A stretch of DNA of 19,960 nt from Clostridium sp. CAG:167 (lineage in GTDB: Bacteria; Bacillota; Clostridia; Lachnospirales; Lachnospiraceae). The stretch spans positions 72,947 to 92,906 of the forward strand of contig HF998353.1 of NCBI GenBank assembly GCA_000433735.1, read 5' to 3'. Every line of letters starts with the position of its first letter. Position 1 is the stretch's first letter. The translations under genes and the position numbers were made by a program. Shown piece by piece: positions 12,646-19,960 of this stretch. Under the pieces are notes generated by a model. The model saw nothing but the letters and a program-made list of their open reading frames with translations. It was not told the origin of the DNA and ran no database searches.

Positions 12646-13998
12646 TTACATACCGAATGGGAAATTGAATCCACCCTTGCCTCCACGGCGCCGCCCCTTG
12701 CCAGACATCATACCAGACATCTGCTTCATCATCTTGCGGCTCTGCTCAAACTGCTTGATCAGACGGTTTACCGCACTGATATCTACACCGGCTCCGGCTG
12801 CAATACGCCTTTTTCTGGACGGATTGATAATGGATGGATTCGTACGCTCTTCAATGGTCATAGAGTATATAATAGCCTCTGTTCCCTTCAAAGCATCATC
12901 ATCTATATTCAAATTATCCGGAAGCCCCATGCCCGGCAACATGCTGAGAATGCTTGACAAGCCTCCCATTTTCTTCATCTGCTGCATCTGCTCCAGAAAA
13001 TCGTTAAAATCGAATTCAGCTTTTTTGATTTTTTTGGCAAGTTTGGCTGCCTGCTCTTCATCGATCTGCTCTTCTGCTTTTTCAATCAGTGATAACACAT
13101 CACCCATGCCAAGAATACGGGATGCCATACGATCCGGATAAAACTGCTCCAGATCTGACAATTTTTCTCCCATACCAACATAATAAATCGGTCTTCCGGT
13201 CACCGCCCGGATAGACAGGGCCGCACCACCTCTGGTGTCACCGTCTAACTTGGTCAGCACCACACCGTCTACGGAAAGTTTTTCATCAAAAGTCTTAGCT
13301 ACATTTACTGCATCCTGACCTGTCATGGAATCCACAACCAGGATCGTCTGGTGTACGGTAACTGCTTTTTTGATATTCTGCAGTTCTTCCATCATTTCTT
13401 CATCTACATGCAAGCGGCCGGCTGTGTCCAGGATCAGGACATTGTTTCCATTGCTCTTTGCATGTTCCAGAGCTGCTTTTGTAATATCCACAGGGCTGTG
13501 GCCTGTACCCATAGAAAACACAGGTACTCCCTGTTTTTCACCGTTAATCTTCAATTGTTCAATGGCAGCCGGACGGTAAATATCACAGGCTGCTAACAAC
13601 GGCCGGCGCCCTTTCTGCTTTAACTTGCCGGCAATCTTAGCCGTGGTAGTAGTTTTACCGGCACCCTGAAGACCGCACATCATGATCACTGTGATCTCAT
13701 TGGAGGGCTGAAGGGCAATCTCTGTCGTGGTCTCACCCATCATACGGACCAATTCTTCATTTACATACTTAATCACCGTCTGGCCCGGTGTCAAACTGTT
13801 CAGTACATCTTCTCCAGTAGCCTTTTCCTGAACGGCTTTCACAAACTCTTTTACTACTTTGAAGTTTACATCCGCCTCAAGAAGAGCCATCTTAACTTCT
13901 TTCAGTGCTGCCTTAACATCCGCCTCGGTCAGTCTTCCTTTGCCCCGGAGGCCTTTGAATACATTCTGAAGTTTTGCTGTTAAACTATCAAATGCCAT
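12646..13998 (-). CDS. ffh: Signal recognition particle GTPase Ffh
   Basis: 450 residues, standard length. N domain (1-90) with MAFDSLTAKLQNVFKGLRGKG; G domain with P-loop GLQGAGKTTTTAK (109-121), DTAGRL (191-196) and TKLDGD (249-254); then a C-terminal M domain rich in Met (EQMQQMKKMGG, SRKMMKQMSGMMSG) that binds signal peptides and SRP RNA. The basic tail GKGRRRGGKGG is typical. It targets membrane and secreted proteins to FtsY and SecYEG. It lies 30 bp after ylxM, which is its usual partner in Firmicutes, with GAAAGGCGG as its ribosome site. Confidence 0.98.
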   Translation of the reverse strand: MAFDSLTAKLQNVFKGLRGKGRLTEADVKAALKEVKMALLEADVNFKVVKEFVKAVQEKATGEDVLNSLTPGQTVIKYVNEELVRMMGETTTEIALQPSNEITVIMMCGLQGAGKTTTTAKIAGKLKQKGRRPLLAACDIYRPAAIEQLKINGEKQGVPVFSMGTGHSPVDITKAALEHAKSNGNNVLILDTAGRLHVDEEMMEELQNIKKAVTVHQTILVVDSMTGQDAVNVAKTFDEKLSVDGVVLTKLDGDTRGGAALSIRAVTGRPIYYVGMGEKLSDLEQFYPDRMASRILGMGDVLSLIEKAEEQIDEEQAAKLAKKIKKAEFDFNDFLEQMQQMKKMGGLSSILSMLPGMGLPDNLNIDDDALKGTEAIIYSMTIEERTNPSIINPSRKRRIAAGAGVDISAVNRLIKQFEQSRKMMKQMSGMMSGKGRRRGGKGGFNFPFGM

Positions 13999-14028
13999 AG
14001 TTTACCGCCTTTCTTCTGAAATAAAATA

Positions 14029-14391
14029 CTAAATCATCTCATAAATCTGCTCAGCCAATGCCGAAATCGCCTGAGCCCCTTCTACATCCTGGCTCTCACC
14101 GGCAATCTCTTCAATCTGCTGTAACTTGTCTTTTGTCCGCTGGAACTTATCCACCAGACATAATTTATCTTCATATTCTTTCAAACGCTTCTTACACCGT
14201 TTTACAATGTCATATACACCCTGGCGGGTAATACCGCGCTCTGCCGCAATCTCTCCCAGGGACAGATTGTTCAAAACATAATCTTCAAAAATCATTCTGT
14301 GGTTCTCTTTTAACAGATTTCCGTAAAAATCATACAAATATGAGAACTCCAACAATTCATCTACTTCTGAAGAGGAAGTTGTCTTTTCCAT
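14029..14391 (-). CDS. ylxM: YlxM-type helix-turn-helix protein (UPF0122)
   Basis: 120 residues. EFSYLYDFYGNLLKENHRMIFEDYVLNNLSLGEIAAERGITRQGVYDIVKRC matches the YlxM family, whose sigma-70 region-4-like helix-turn-helix lies at about 43-70. A helical tail follows. YlxM is the usual upstream partner of ffh in Firmicutes and has been linked to the SRP pathway; it may bind DNA or RNA. The ATG at 14391 has AGGTGG at 14401-14406 as its ribosome site, and that site lies within the 3' arm of a perfect inverted repeat at 14400-14432. Its own promoter is at 14433-14461. An autoregulatory role at this repeat is conceivable but unproven. Confidence 0.94.
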   Translation of the reverse strand: MEKTTSSSEVDELLEFSYLYDFYGNLLKENHRMIFEDYVLNNLSLGEIAAERGITRQGVYDIVKRCKKRLKEYEDKLCLVDKFQRTKDKLQQIEEIAGESQDVEGAQAISALAEQIYEMI

Positions 14392-14399
14392 ATTACAAC

Positions 14400-14432
14400 A
14401 CCACCTGTAAAGTTTTTTTCTTTACAGGTGGT
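14400..14432. promoter_or_regulatory. Perfect 13-bp inverted repeat over the ylxM start region
   Basis: ACCACCTGTAAAG and CTTTACAGGTGGT, each 13 bases, are perfect inverted copies (14400-14412 and 14420-14432) around seven T on the plus strand. The repeat begins right after the -10 box, spans the expected transcription start, and contains the ylxM ribosome site (AGGTGG). No T run follows either arm, so a terminator is unlikely. It may be an operator or an mRNA hairpin that can hide the ribosome site. Confidence 0.75.
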
Positions 14433-14461
14433 AGTATACTGGATATTCCAACATATGTCAA
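14433..14461 (-). promoter_or_regulatory. Promoter of the ylxM-ffh-rpsP-khpA-rimM-trmD block
   Basis: On the minus strand: perfect -35 TTGACA (14456-14461), spacer of exactly 17 bases, -10 TATACT (14433-14438). The -35 overlaps the stop codon of the upstream cyclic-di-GMP gene. The predicted start is near 14426, inside the adjacent inverted repeat. Confidence 0.88.
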
Positions 14462-16518
14462 GAATTTTTTTTATCTTTTTTTGTGCCGGAAACATCCTTT
14501 ATGTCGTATTCGATTTTCAACCCTTCTTCGCCTGCCAATCCATCATAGCACTGAACCATACGGTCTACTACATGCATTCCGTTCTCTTTGTTAGCCCCCA
14601 TAAGGATCACGATCTGCTGGGTCAGACTTATGCGGGATGTTACATCCCCTCTTCGCAGTGACTGGGCGATTGCCTTTTCCAACAGTGCCAGACTGTTCTG
14701 AATTTTCATCACTTCTTCCTCGCTTTTCTCCTTGAGAGGGAACGTAAACAAAGCAATCTGTACCGGCTGTTTGGTCCGCTCCACATTCCTTGCAATAAAG
14801 CGGTATATATAGGAAAAGCTGTCATACTCAACACGATATGCTCCCATATATTCCTTTCTTTCTGCCACCCTTTGGATCAGCTGCTGCACATCAAGCTGTT
14901 CCTGCTCCAGGCTGTCCATACCACCATCCATTATGGCACTGGCATAAATATGGAAATCGTCTTTTCCATTATTTTTTACATAATACAGCGCATTATCCGC
15001 ACATTTATACAGCTTGTCATAATCCATGTTGTTACTTTTTGCGTACTTCGTCATGATTCCAATGGACACGGAACAATTGGAATATCCCAATCGTTCCCTT
15101 TCTTTGGCAAAGCAGCTCATGATCTCATCTGCCCGCTTACGGATTACTTTCTCTTTGTCCAGATACGGGAAAAAGATAGCAATCTCATCTCCGCCCACGC
15201 GGCACACAAAGTCCTGTTCTCTCACACAGTTTTTAATAATATCTGCAAATATAAGGATCAGTTCATCGCCTGCCAGATGTCCGTAAGTGTCATTGACGGA
15301 TTTGAAATTATCCATATCCATCATAAAGAAAGTTCCATATGACATAGGTTTGCGCAGGAATTTTTCTATTTTTTCTTCAAAGGAACGACGGTTCAAAAAA
15401 CCGGTCAGAGAATCCTTCTCCAGTTCACTTTTTGTCTCCTGGGTAGAGGTGGTTACAACCTGGCGCATCAGTTCACCGGTTTCACTGACATCCCCTGGTA
15501 TCTGTTTCATCATCTGTGCCAGTTTTTCATCTACATCATACCCTTCGTGAAGCATTTCCACTGCCACATTCACAATATCCGGATCAAACTGCTTGCCTTT
15601 GTTGCTGATCAGTTCTTTCTCCAGTTCCATAGAGGATAAACGCCTGCGGAACGGCCGGTCTTCCTCCATGGCAGTTACCGCATCAGCCACTGCCAGGATC
15701 CGGGCGATCAGCGGAATATCCTTTCCTTTTAGTCCTACATATCCAGTTCCATCATACCGCTCATGATGATAACTGATACCCTCTTTGATTCCCGGGATAA
15801 AGGTGGTATTTTTTACAATATCGGCTCCTACTTTTGTGTGACGTTTGACACTTTCATATTCCTGTTCTGTCAAGGTTCCCATTTTATTCAAAATGCTGTC
15901 CTCAATGGCGATCTTTCCAATATCATGAAGCAATGCCACATTATACAGATTCTCCAATTCTTCCACTGTCCATCCAAGTCTCCTTGCAATCTCTCTGGAA
16001 TACAGTGCCACCCGGAGGGAATGTCCCTCACCGTAACGGTCTTTCAAGTCTATTGTGTGGGCGATGGTGATCATAGCCTGAAAAGAAAGATCACTTACCT
16101 TTTTCTTCTGCTTTTTGATCTCCGATTCCAGTTCTTTGCGGTAATAATGAAGTTCTACCAGATGATCCACCCGGAGTTTCAGAATTTCCGGCACAAAGGG
16201 CATGCTGATATAATCAGCCGCCCCTTTCTGTAACGCCTCAACTTCCTGTTGCTTGTTTCTCTCATCTCCGGCTATTACAACCGAAATATCATCAGTCAGC
16301 CTCTCTTTGTGCCACTTTTCCAGCAGGTCAAAGCCATCCATATCCGGCAGATTCCGGTTCATAATAATAATATCAATGGGCTTTATTTCCACTACATCCA
16401 TTGCTTCAATACCGGTTCGAGCCAGATGTATCTGGCAATAACCACCAAAAATACTGTCAATATAGCGCATCGTCGTTCTGGATCCGTCCACCACTAAAAG
16501 ATTTGTTTTCCTATTCAT
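14458..16518 (-). CDS. Cyclic-di-GMP protein: degenerate receiver, HD-GYP, GGDEF and a second GGDEF-like domain
   Basis: 686 residues, cytoplasmic, no membrane helix seen. (1) Receiver fold 1-120 without phosphorylation residues: the acidic pair is D11-G12, the acceptor Asp is N54, the conserved Lys is M106. (2) Coiled linker (125-145), then HD-GYP 150-340 with H166, HD at 198-199, GK 201-202, H227 and HHERYDGTGY (251-260), where GYP reads GYV. (3) GGDEF 367-525: DSLTGFLNRR, MDMDNFKSVND, a product-inhibition RxxD (433-436) and GGDEI at 442-446. (4) A C-terminal unit (555-675) that aligns with a GGDEF domain: R622xxD625 followed, at the same spacing, by SLTQQ instead of GGDEF. Such proteins make and/or break cyclic-di-GMP. 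Starts 9 bp after the methyltransferase gene. Domain content is seen; the direction of activity is unknown. Confidence 0.93.
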   Translation of the reverse strand: MNRKTNLLVVDGSRTTMRYIDSIFGGYCQIHLARTGIEAMDVVEIKPIDIIIMNRNLPDMDGFDLLEKWHKERLTDDISVVIAGDERNKQQEVEALQKGAADYISMPFVPEILKLRVDHLVELHYYRKELESEIKKQKKKVSDLSFQAMITIAHTIDLKDRYGEGHSLRVALYSREIARRLGWTVEELENLYNVALLHDIGKIAIEDSILNKMGTLTEQEYESVKRHTKVGADIVKNTTFIPGIKEGISYHHERYDGTGYVGLKGKDIPLIARILAVADAVTAMEEDRPFRRRLSSMELEKELISNKGKQFDPDIVNVAVEMLHEGYDVDEKLAQMMKQIPGDVSETGELMRQVVTTSTQETKSELEKDSLTGFLNRRSFEEKIEKFLRKPMSYGTFFMMDMDNFKSVNDTYGHLAGDELILIFADIIKNCVREQDFVCRVGGDEIAIFFPYLDKEKVIRKRADEIMSCFAKERERLGYSNCSVSIGIMTKYAKSNNMDYDKLYKCADNALYYVKNNGKDDFHIYASAIMDGGMDSLEQEQLDVQQLIQRVAERKEYMGAYRVEYDSFSYIYRFIARNVERTKQPVQIALFTFPLKEKSEEEVMKIQNSLALLEKAIAQSLRRGDVTSRISLTQQIVILMGANKENGMHVVDRMVQCYDGLAGEEGLKIEYDIKDVSGTKKDKKNS

Positions 16519-16527
16519 GGGTTTATT

Positions 16528-17676
16528 TCACCTATCTTCTAATAATTTTTCCAATGTTGTATGAATGTGCAGTGCGTCACACAAACCGGCATACGCCTCT
16601 TTTTCCTTTGCTGACTCTTTCTTCCCCCGCTTCACTCCGCGGATCAAGAGATTCTTAGGGGTATGCTCCATATCTATAAACTCCAGAATCTGCACCTCAT
16701 ACCCTTCCTGTTCCAGAATACTTGCTCTCAGGCCATCTGTAATAAGTGCAGACATTCTTTCTTTTAAAATACCATATTTGAGCAACGGCTGCAACAACTG
16801 GCTTTGTATCTGTTTATTTACCTCATGCTGGCAGCAGGGAACAGATAATATAACTTTAGCATTCCACAACACCGCTTTATGAAGGGCATAATCCGTAGCT
16901 ACATCACAGGCATGAAGCGTCATAACCATGTCTACCTGATCTACTCCTTCGTAGTCGCTGATGTCTCCGTGATAAAATTTCAAGTGTTCCTGATAACCAA
17001 ATTTCTCAGCCAGTTCATTGCAGTGACGAATCACCGTTTCTTTCAGATCCAGTCCAATAATATTTACCTCTTTTTTCTGCATCTCATGGAGGTAATAATA
17101 GACCGCAAAGGTCAGATAGGACTTACCGCATCCAAAATCAATGATGGTTACCGGCTTATCTTCCGGCAGTTCTTTCTCCACATCTTTGATAAACTCCAGA
17201 AAACGATTGATCTGTTTAAATTTCTTTATTTTTTTATCTACTAATTTCCCCTGAGAAGTCTGGATCCCCAGTTCCACCAGAAAAGAAACCGGCTTATCTT
17301 CCGGCAGAATATACTGTTTTTTTCGATTATGCTGCAAGGATAATTCTTTTACAGCTGTATTTTTTTGTCTTTTTATCGTAACTTTCCCTTTTTTGCTGAT
17401 CAGAACCGAAATCTGCTCTGTAGGACAGAATATGTTGATCTGTTTATACTCTGTCGTACACTCTTTCACAAACCAGATCAGTTCCTCTCTTGTTCTGTTT
17501 TTATGATATACCTGATTATTATTATAGGATGCAGTCTGATAAAGAATGACCCCTTTTTGTTCAAAAGGCCTGATCTCAATCCGGGTCTTTTTCTCTCCCT
17601 TACGTGGATTACTGACAACAATCTTTATGATTCCTTTTTGTGTACATTCTTCCAATAAGTTCTGTAATTTATTCAT
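16528..17676 (-). CDS. Class I SAM-dependent methyltransferase, target unknown
   Basis: 382 residues. The first half (about 1-145) is a Lys-rich region of unclear fold. The second half is a Rossmann-type methyltransferase: SAM-binding VTIIDFGCGKSYLTF (176-190), an acidic residue after strand 2 in IIGLDLKE (206-213), HGDISDY (236-242), LHACDVATD (254-262) and SVPCCQHEVN (278-287). The LHAC and PCC pair resembles the METTL25/RRNAD1/GSTCD group rather than the NPPY-type DNA or RNA methylases. Neither substrate nor pathway can be read from the sequence. It is followed at 9 bp by the cyclic-di-GMP gene, so the two are probably co-transcribed. A GGGGAG site precedes the ATG at 17676. Confidence 0.88.
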   Translation of the reverse strand: MNKLQNLLEECTQKGIIKIVVSNPRKGEKKTRIEIRPFEQKGVILYQTASYNNNQVYHKNRTREELIWFVKECTTEYKQINIFCPTEQISVLISKKGKVTIKRQKNTAVKELSLQHNRKKQYILPEDKPVSFLVELGIQTSQGKLVDKKIKKFKQINRFLEFIKDVEKELPEDKPVTIIDFGCGKSYLTFAVYYYLHEMQKKEVNIIGLDLKETVIRHCNELAEKFGYQEHLKFYHGDISDYEGVDQVDMVMTLHACDVATDYALHKAVLWNAKVILSVPCCQHEVNKQIQSQLLQPLLKYGILKERMSALITDGLRASILEQEGYEVQILEFIDMEHTPKNLLIRGVKRGKKESAKEKEAYAGLCDALHIHTTLEKLLEDR

Positions 17677-17696
17677 CTTTGCTCCCCTGTGTGATT

Positions 17697-17715
17697 TTCT
17701 TTTGATTCAAAAGAA
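17697..17715. promoter_or_regulatory. Short perfect palindrome upstream of the methyltransferase gene
   Basis: TTCTTTTGA, one central base, TCAAAAGAA: 9-bp arms 21 bases before the methyltransferase start. Its edge overlaps the oadA terminator hairpin by three bases. It could be a regulator site or a second hairpin. No clear -35/-10 pair was found beside it. Confidence 0.45.
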
Positions 17716-17739
17716 GGCTTGCTGTTACTGCAAGCCTTC
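17713..17739 (-). terminator. Terminator after oadA
   Basis: On the minus strand GAAGGCTTGC and GCAAGCCTTC (10-bp perfect stem, 7-base loop) followed by TTTTG, with an A run just before. It lies about 20 bp past the oadA stop. The T run is short, so termination may be incomplete. Confidence 0.75.
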
Positions 17740-17759
17740 CTCATTTTTTTAATCAAATT

Positions 17760-19172
17760 TTATACTGGATAAACCTGGTTTTCTTTATCCGCCAGAGTTG
17801 CATCCATTTTTGTTTTCTGGGCTTCACGATACTTGAAGAAATCTGTAGCAACCTGTGGGAACAATGCATAAGAAAGTACATCCTCGTCCTGTTCCTTCCA
17901 CTGAGACATCTCTGCCTCAATCTTTTCAAGCTGTGGCTCGATCAGATCTGCCGGTCTGCATGTAATCGGCTTTGTATCACCAATACATTTTTTCTGTACT
18001 TCCGGATCAAACGGCTTAACCGTTTTACCAAACTCACCGGAAAGAAGTTTCTTGGATTCCTTTGTAACCATCTTATAACGCTCGCCGGAAACCACGTTCA
18101 GAACCGCCTGTGTTCCTACGATCTGAGAGGATGGTGTAACCAGCGGTGGCTCACCAAAGTCTTTACGAACGCGTGGTACTTCTTCCAGCACCTGCTCAAA
18201 CTTATCTTCCTGTCCCATTTCTTTCAACTGGGAAACCAGGTTAGAAAGCATTCCGCCCGGTACCTGGTAACGGAGTGTATTGATATTAACACCCAGCACT
18301 TTTGTATTCATCAGGCCACTTGCAAGAGCATCCTCACGGATCGGACGGAAGTACTCTGCGATCTCAGCCAAAAGATTCTGATCCAGTCCAGTGTCGTATG
18401 GTGTACCTTTGAAAGTCTCAACCATAACTTCTGTTGCAGGCTGGCTGGTTCCCAGTGCAAATGGGCTGATGGCTGTATCAATAATATCGCATCCGGCTTC
18501 TACCGCTTTCAAGTAAGTCATAGAAGCGACGCCTGATGTGTAATGTGTATGAAGATCGATCGGAATATCTACGGAATCCTTCAAAGATTCTACCAACTCA
18601 GTGGCTTTGTATGGGGTCAAAAGTCCTGCCATATCTTTGATGCAGAGAGATTTTGCACCCATATCTTCGATTTCCTTGGCGATTTCCTTCCAGTAGTCCA
18701 ATGTATATGCATCACCTAATGTATAAGAAAGCGCGATCTGGGCATGACCGTTTTCTTTGTTGGCAGCATTTACAGCTGTCTTTAAGTTACGCATATCATT
18801 CAAGCAGTCAAAGATACGAATAATATCAATACCGTTTGCAATGGATTTCTGTACAAAATACTCAACTACATCATCTGCGTAATGATTGTATCCAAGGATG
18901 TTCTGTCCACGAAACAGCATCTGAAGTTTTGTATTTTTAAATCCGTCTCTTAATTTACGAAGTCTTTCCCATGGATCTTCCTTCAGGAAACGAAGAGATG
19001 CATCGAAGGTAGCTCCTCCCCAGCACTCTACTGCATGGTATCCGACTTTATCCATTTTATCTATGATAGGCAACATCTGCTCTGTTGTCATTCTTGTAGC
19101 GATCAAAGACTGATGAGCATCACGAAGGACGGTCTCTGTAATCTTGATCGGCTTTTTCTGAATTTCTGCCAT
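17760..19172 (-). CDS. oadA: Oxaloacetate decarboxylase alpha subunit (carboxyltransferase; also resembles pyruvate carboxylase subunit B)
   Basis: 470 residues. The enzyme moves the carboxyl group from oxaloacetate to biotin on a carrier subunit. A TIM barrel opens with ITETVLRDAHQSLIATR (metal-ligand D18). FRGQNILGYNHYADD, RIFDCLNDMRN, LCIKDMAGLL (K179 is the lysine carbamylated in this family) and DLHTHYTSG (H208, H210) follow. The C-terminal part (about 320-450) is the conserved post-barrel domain (MLSNLVSQLKEMG, PSSQIVGTQAVLNV). There is no biotin-binding MKM segment at the end, so the carrier must be a separate protein. It is preceded by AAGGAGG and lies 31 bp after oadB, the sodium-pumping beta subunit, which favours a membrane decarboxylase pump over a carboxylase. 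Confidence 0.95.
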   Translation of the reverse strand: MAEIQKKPIKITETVLRDAHQSLIATRMTTEQMLPIIDKMDKVGYHAVECWGGATFDASLRFLKEDPWERLRKLRDGFKNTKLQMLFRGQNILGYNHYADDVVEYFVQKSIANGIDIIRIFDCLNDMRNLKTAVNAANKENGHAQIALSYTLGDAYTLDYWKEIAKEIEDMGAKSLCIKDMAGLLTPYKATELVESLKDSVDIPIDLHTHYTSGVASMTYLKAVEAGCDIIDTAISPFALGTSQPATEVMVETFKGTPYDTGLDQNLLAEIAEYFRPIREDALASGLMNTKVLGVNINTLRYQVPGGMLSNLVSQLKEMGQEDKFEQVLEEVPRVRKDFGEPPLVTPSSQIVGTQAVLNVVSGERYKMVTKESKKLLSGEFGKTVKPFDPEVQKKCIGDTKPITCRPADLIEPQLEKIEAEMSQWKEQDEDVLSYALFPQVATDFFKYREAQKTKMDATLADKENQVYPV

Positions 19173-19203
19173 TTGTTTATTCCTCCTTATATTGTTGAAT
19201 CAA

Positions 19204-19960
19204 TTATACTCCAAAGATAGCCATAAACACACCGGCTGCTACTGCTGTTCCGATAACACCGGCTACATTTGGTCCCATGGCATGCATCAAAAGGAAGTTT
19301 GTAGGATCTGCTTCGGAACCAACTTTCTGTGATACACGGGCTGCCATTGGCACCGCTGATACACCGGCTGAACCGATCAAAGGATTTACTTTTCCCTTGG
19401 TTGCCCAGCACATGATCTTACCGAACAATACGCCGGCTGCTGTTCCGATGGCGAAAGCTACCAGACCCAGAACTACGATTTTTAATGTAGTTGGTACCAG
19501 GAAGTTTGCTCCACTTGTCTTAGCTCCTACGGATGTACCAAGCAGGATAACTACAATATACATCAATGCGTTGGATGCTGTCTCAGCCAGCTGTTTTACC
19601 ACACCTGACTCTTTGAACAGGTTACCAAGCATCAGCATACCTACCAATGGTGCTGTACTAGGAAGCAAGAGACATACTACAACCGTTACAACGATCGGGA
19701 ACAAAATTCTCTCCAGTTTGGAAACCGGACGAAGCTGTTCCATCTTGATCTCTCTCTCTTTTTTTGTTGTAAGAAGTCTCATGATAGGTGGTTGAATGAT
19801 CGGAACCAGAGACATATAGGAATATGCCGCTACTGCGATCGGTCCCATCAGATCTGTCTGTCCCAGTTTACCAGCCAGGAAAATAGATGTAGGACCATCT
19901 GCTCCACCGATAATAGAGATAGCGGCTGCCGCCTCTCCATTGAATCCCCTGACAATAGCC
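19204..19960 (-). CDS. oadB: Sodium-translocating decarboxylase beta subunit (OadB), N-terminus outside window
   Basis: The frame is open to the right edge, so 252 C-terminal residues are visible out of the usual 370 to 430. The conserved IGGADGPTSIF motif (about 19847-19910) carries the Asp that is essential for sodium movement in this family. PIAVAAYSYMSLVPIIQPPIMRLLT, LIGSAGVSAVPMAARVSQKV and NFLLMHAMGPNVAGVIGTAVAAGV are also hallmark segments. Many hydrophobic helices are present. The subunit decarboxylates carboxybiotin and exports sodium ions, saving energy during anaerobic growth. An internal ATG at 19848 is not the true start because coding similarity continues upstream of it. The beta-subunit family also serves glutaconyl- and methylmalonyl-CoA decarboxylases, but the oadA neighbour supports oxaloacetate or a related acid. 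Confidence 0.95.
   Translation of the reverse strand, partial: AIVRGFNGEAAAAISIIGGADGPTSIFLAGKLGQTDLMGPIAVAAYSYMSLVPIIQPPIMRLLTTKKEREIKMEQLRPVSKLERILFPIVVTVVVCLLLPSTAPLVGMLMLGNLFKESGVVKQLAETASNALMYIVVILLGTSVGAKTSGANFLVPTTLKIVVLGLVAFAIGTAAGVLFGKIMCWATKGKVNPLIGSAGVSAVPMAARVSQKVGSEADPTNFLLMHAMGPNVAGVIGTAVAAGVFMAIFGV

Noticed and set aside
14400..14432. Rho-independent terminator for the upstream cyclic-di-GMP gene
   Set aside because: The stem is strong, but the T/A run is in the loop, not after the stem, on either strand.
14340..14661. Plus-strand frames crossing the ylxM promoter region
   Set aside because: No ribosome site, and they overlap real minus-strand genes and the promoter.

Overview
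This is a moderate-GC window from a Gram-positive bacterium of the Clostridia, most likely the Lachnospiraceae (Blautia/Dorea/Roseburia-like). That placement is inferred from the ylxM-ffh-rpsP-khpA-rimM-trmD block, sodium-pump decarboxylase genes, strong AGGAGG-type ribosome sites, the absence of a secretin gene beside the pilus genes, and overall protein style. Every gene reads on the minus strand, so transcription runs from right to left. No tRNA, rRNA, CRISPR array, transposase or phage gene was seen.

Right end (about 17.7-19.96 kb): the 3' part of oadB and all of oadA, subunits of a membrane sodium-pumping oxaloacetate decarboxylase, closed by a hairpin. Next come a class I methyltransferase of unassigned target and a 686-residue cyclic-di-GMP protein (degenerate receiver, HD-GYP, GGDEF, and a second decayed GGDEF-like domain).

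Middle (10.77-14.46 kb): a housekeeping block ylxM-ffh-rpsP-khpA-rimM-trmD for protein targeting, ribosome maturation and tRNA modification. A near-consensus promoter drives it, and a perfect 13-bp inverted repeat covers the predicted start site. The block stops at trmD, where a roughly 190-bp palindrome of repeat type sits in place of the usual rplS gene.

Left half (1-10.5 kb): a strong promoter followed by hisB and an unusual hisIE that carries an extra, apparently inactivated HisF/HisA-like domain. With only 18 bp between them this runs into a small membrane-protein gene and then a type IV pilus cluster: pilB, pilT, pilC, major prepilin, pilD, a pilM-pilN fusion, pilO and a second prepilin cut by the window edge. 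PilB makes the pilus grow, PilT retracts it, PilC is the membrane platform, PilD trims the pilins, and PilMN/PilO form the inner alignment complex. The major prepilin has its own promoter.

The most interesting theme is a possible cyclic-di-GMP/type IV pilus circuit. PilB carries both 24-residue MshEN cyclic-di-GMP-binding motifs with a 5-residue spacer, and a GGDEF/HD-GYP protein lies about 6 kb upstream. Other points of interest are the PilM-PilN fusion, the HisF-like/HisIE fusion, the long palindrome after trmD, and the operator-like palindrome at the ylxM promoter. The link between the cyclic-di-GMP protein and the pilus is inference.
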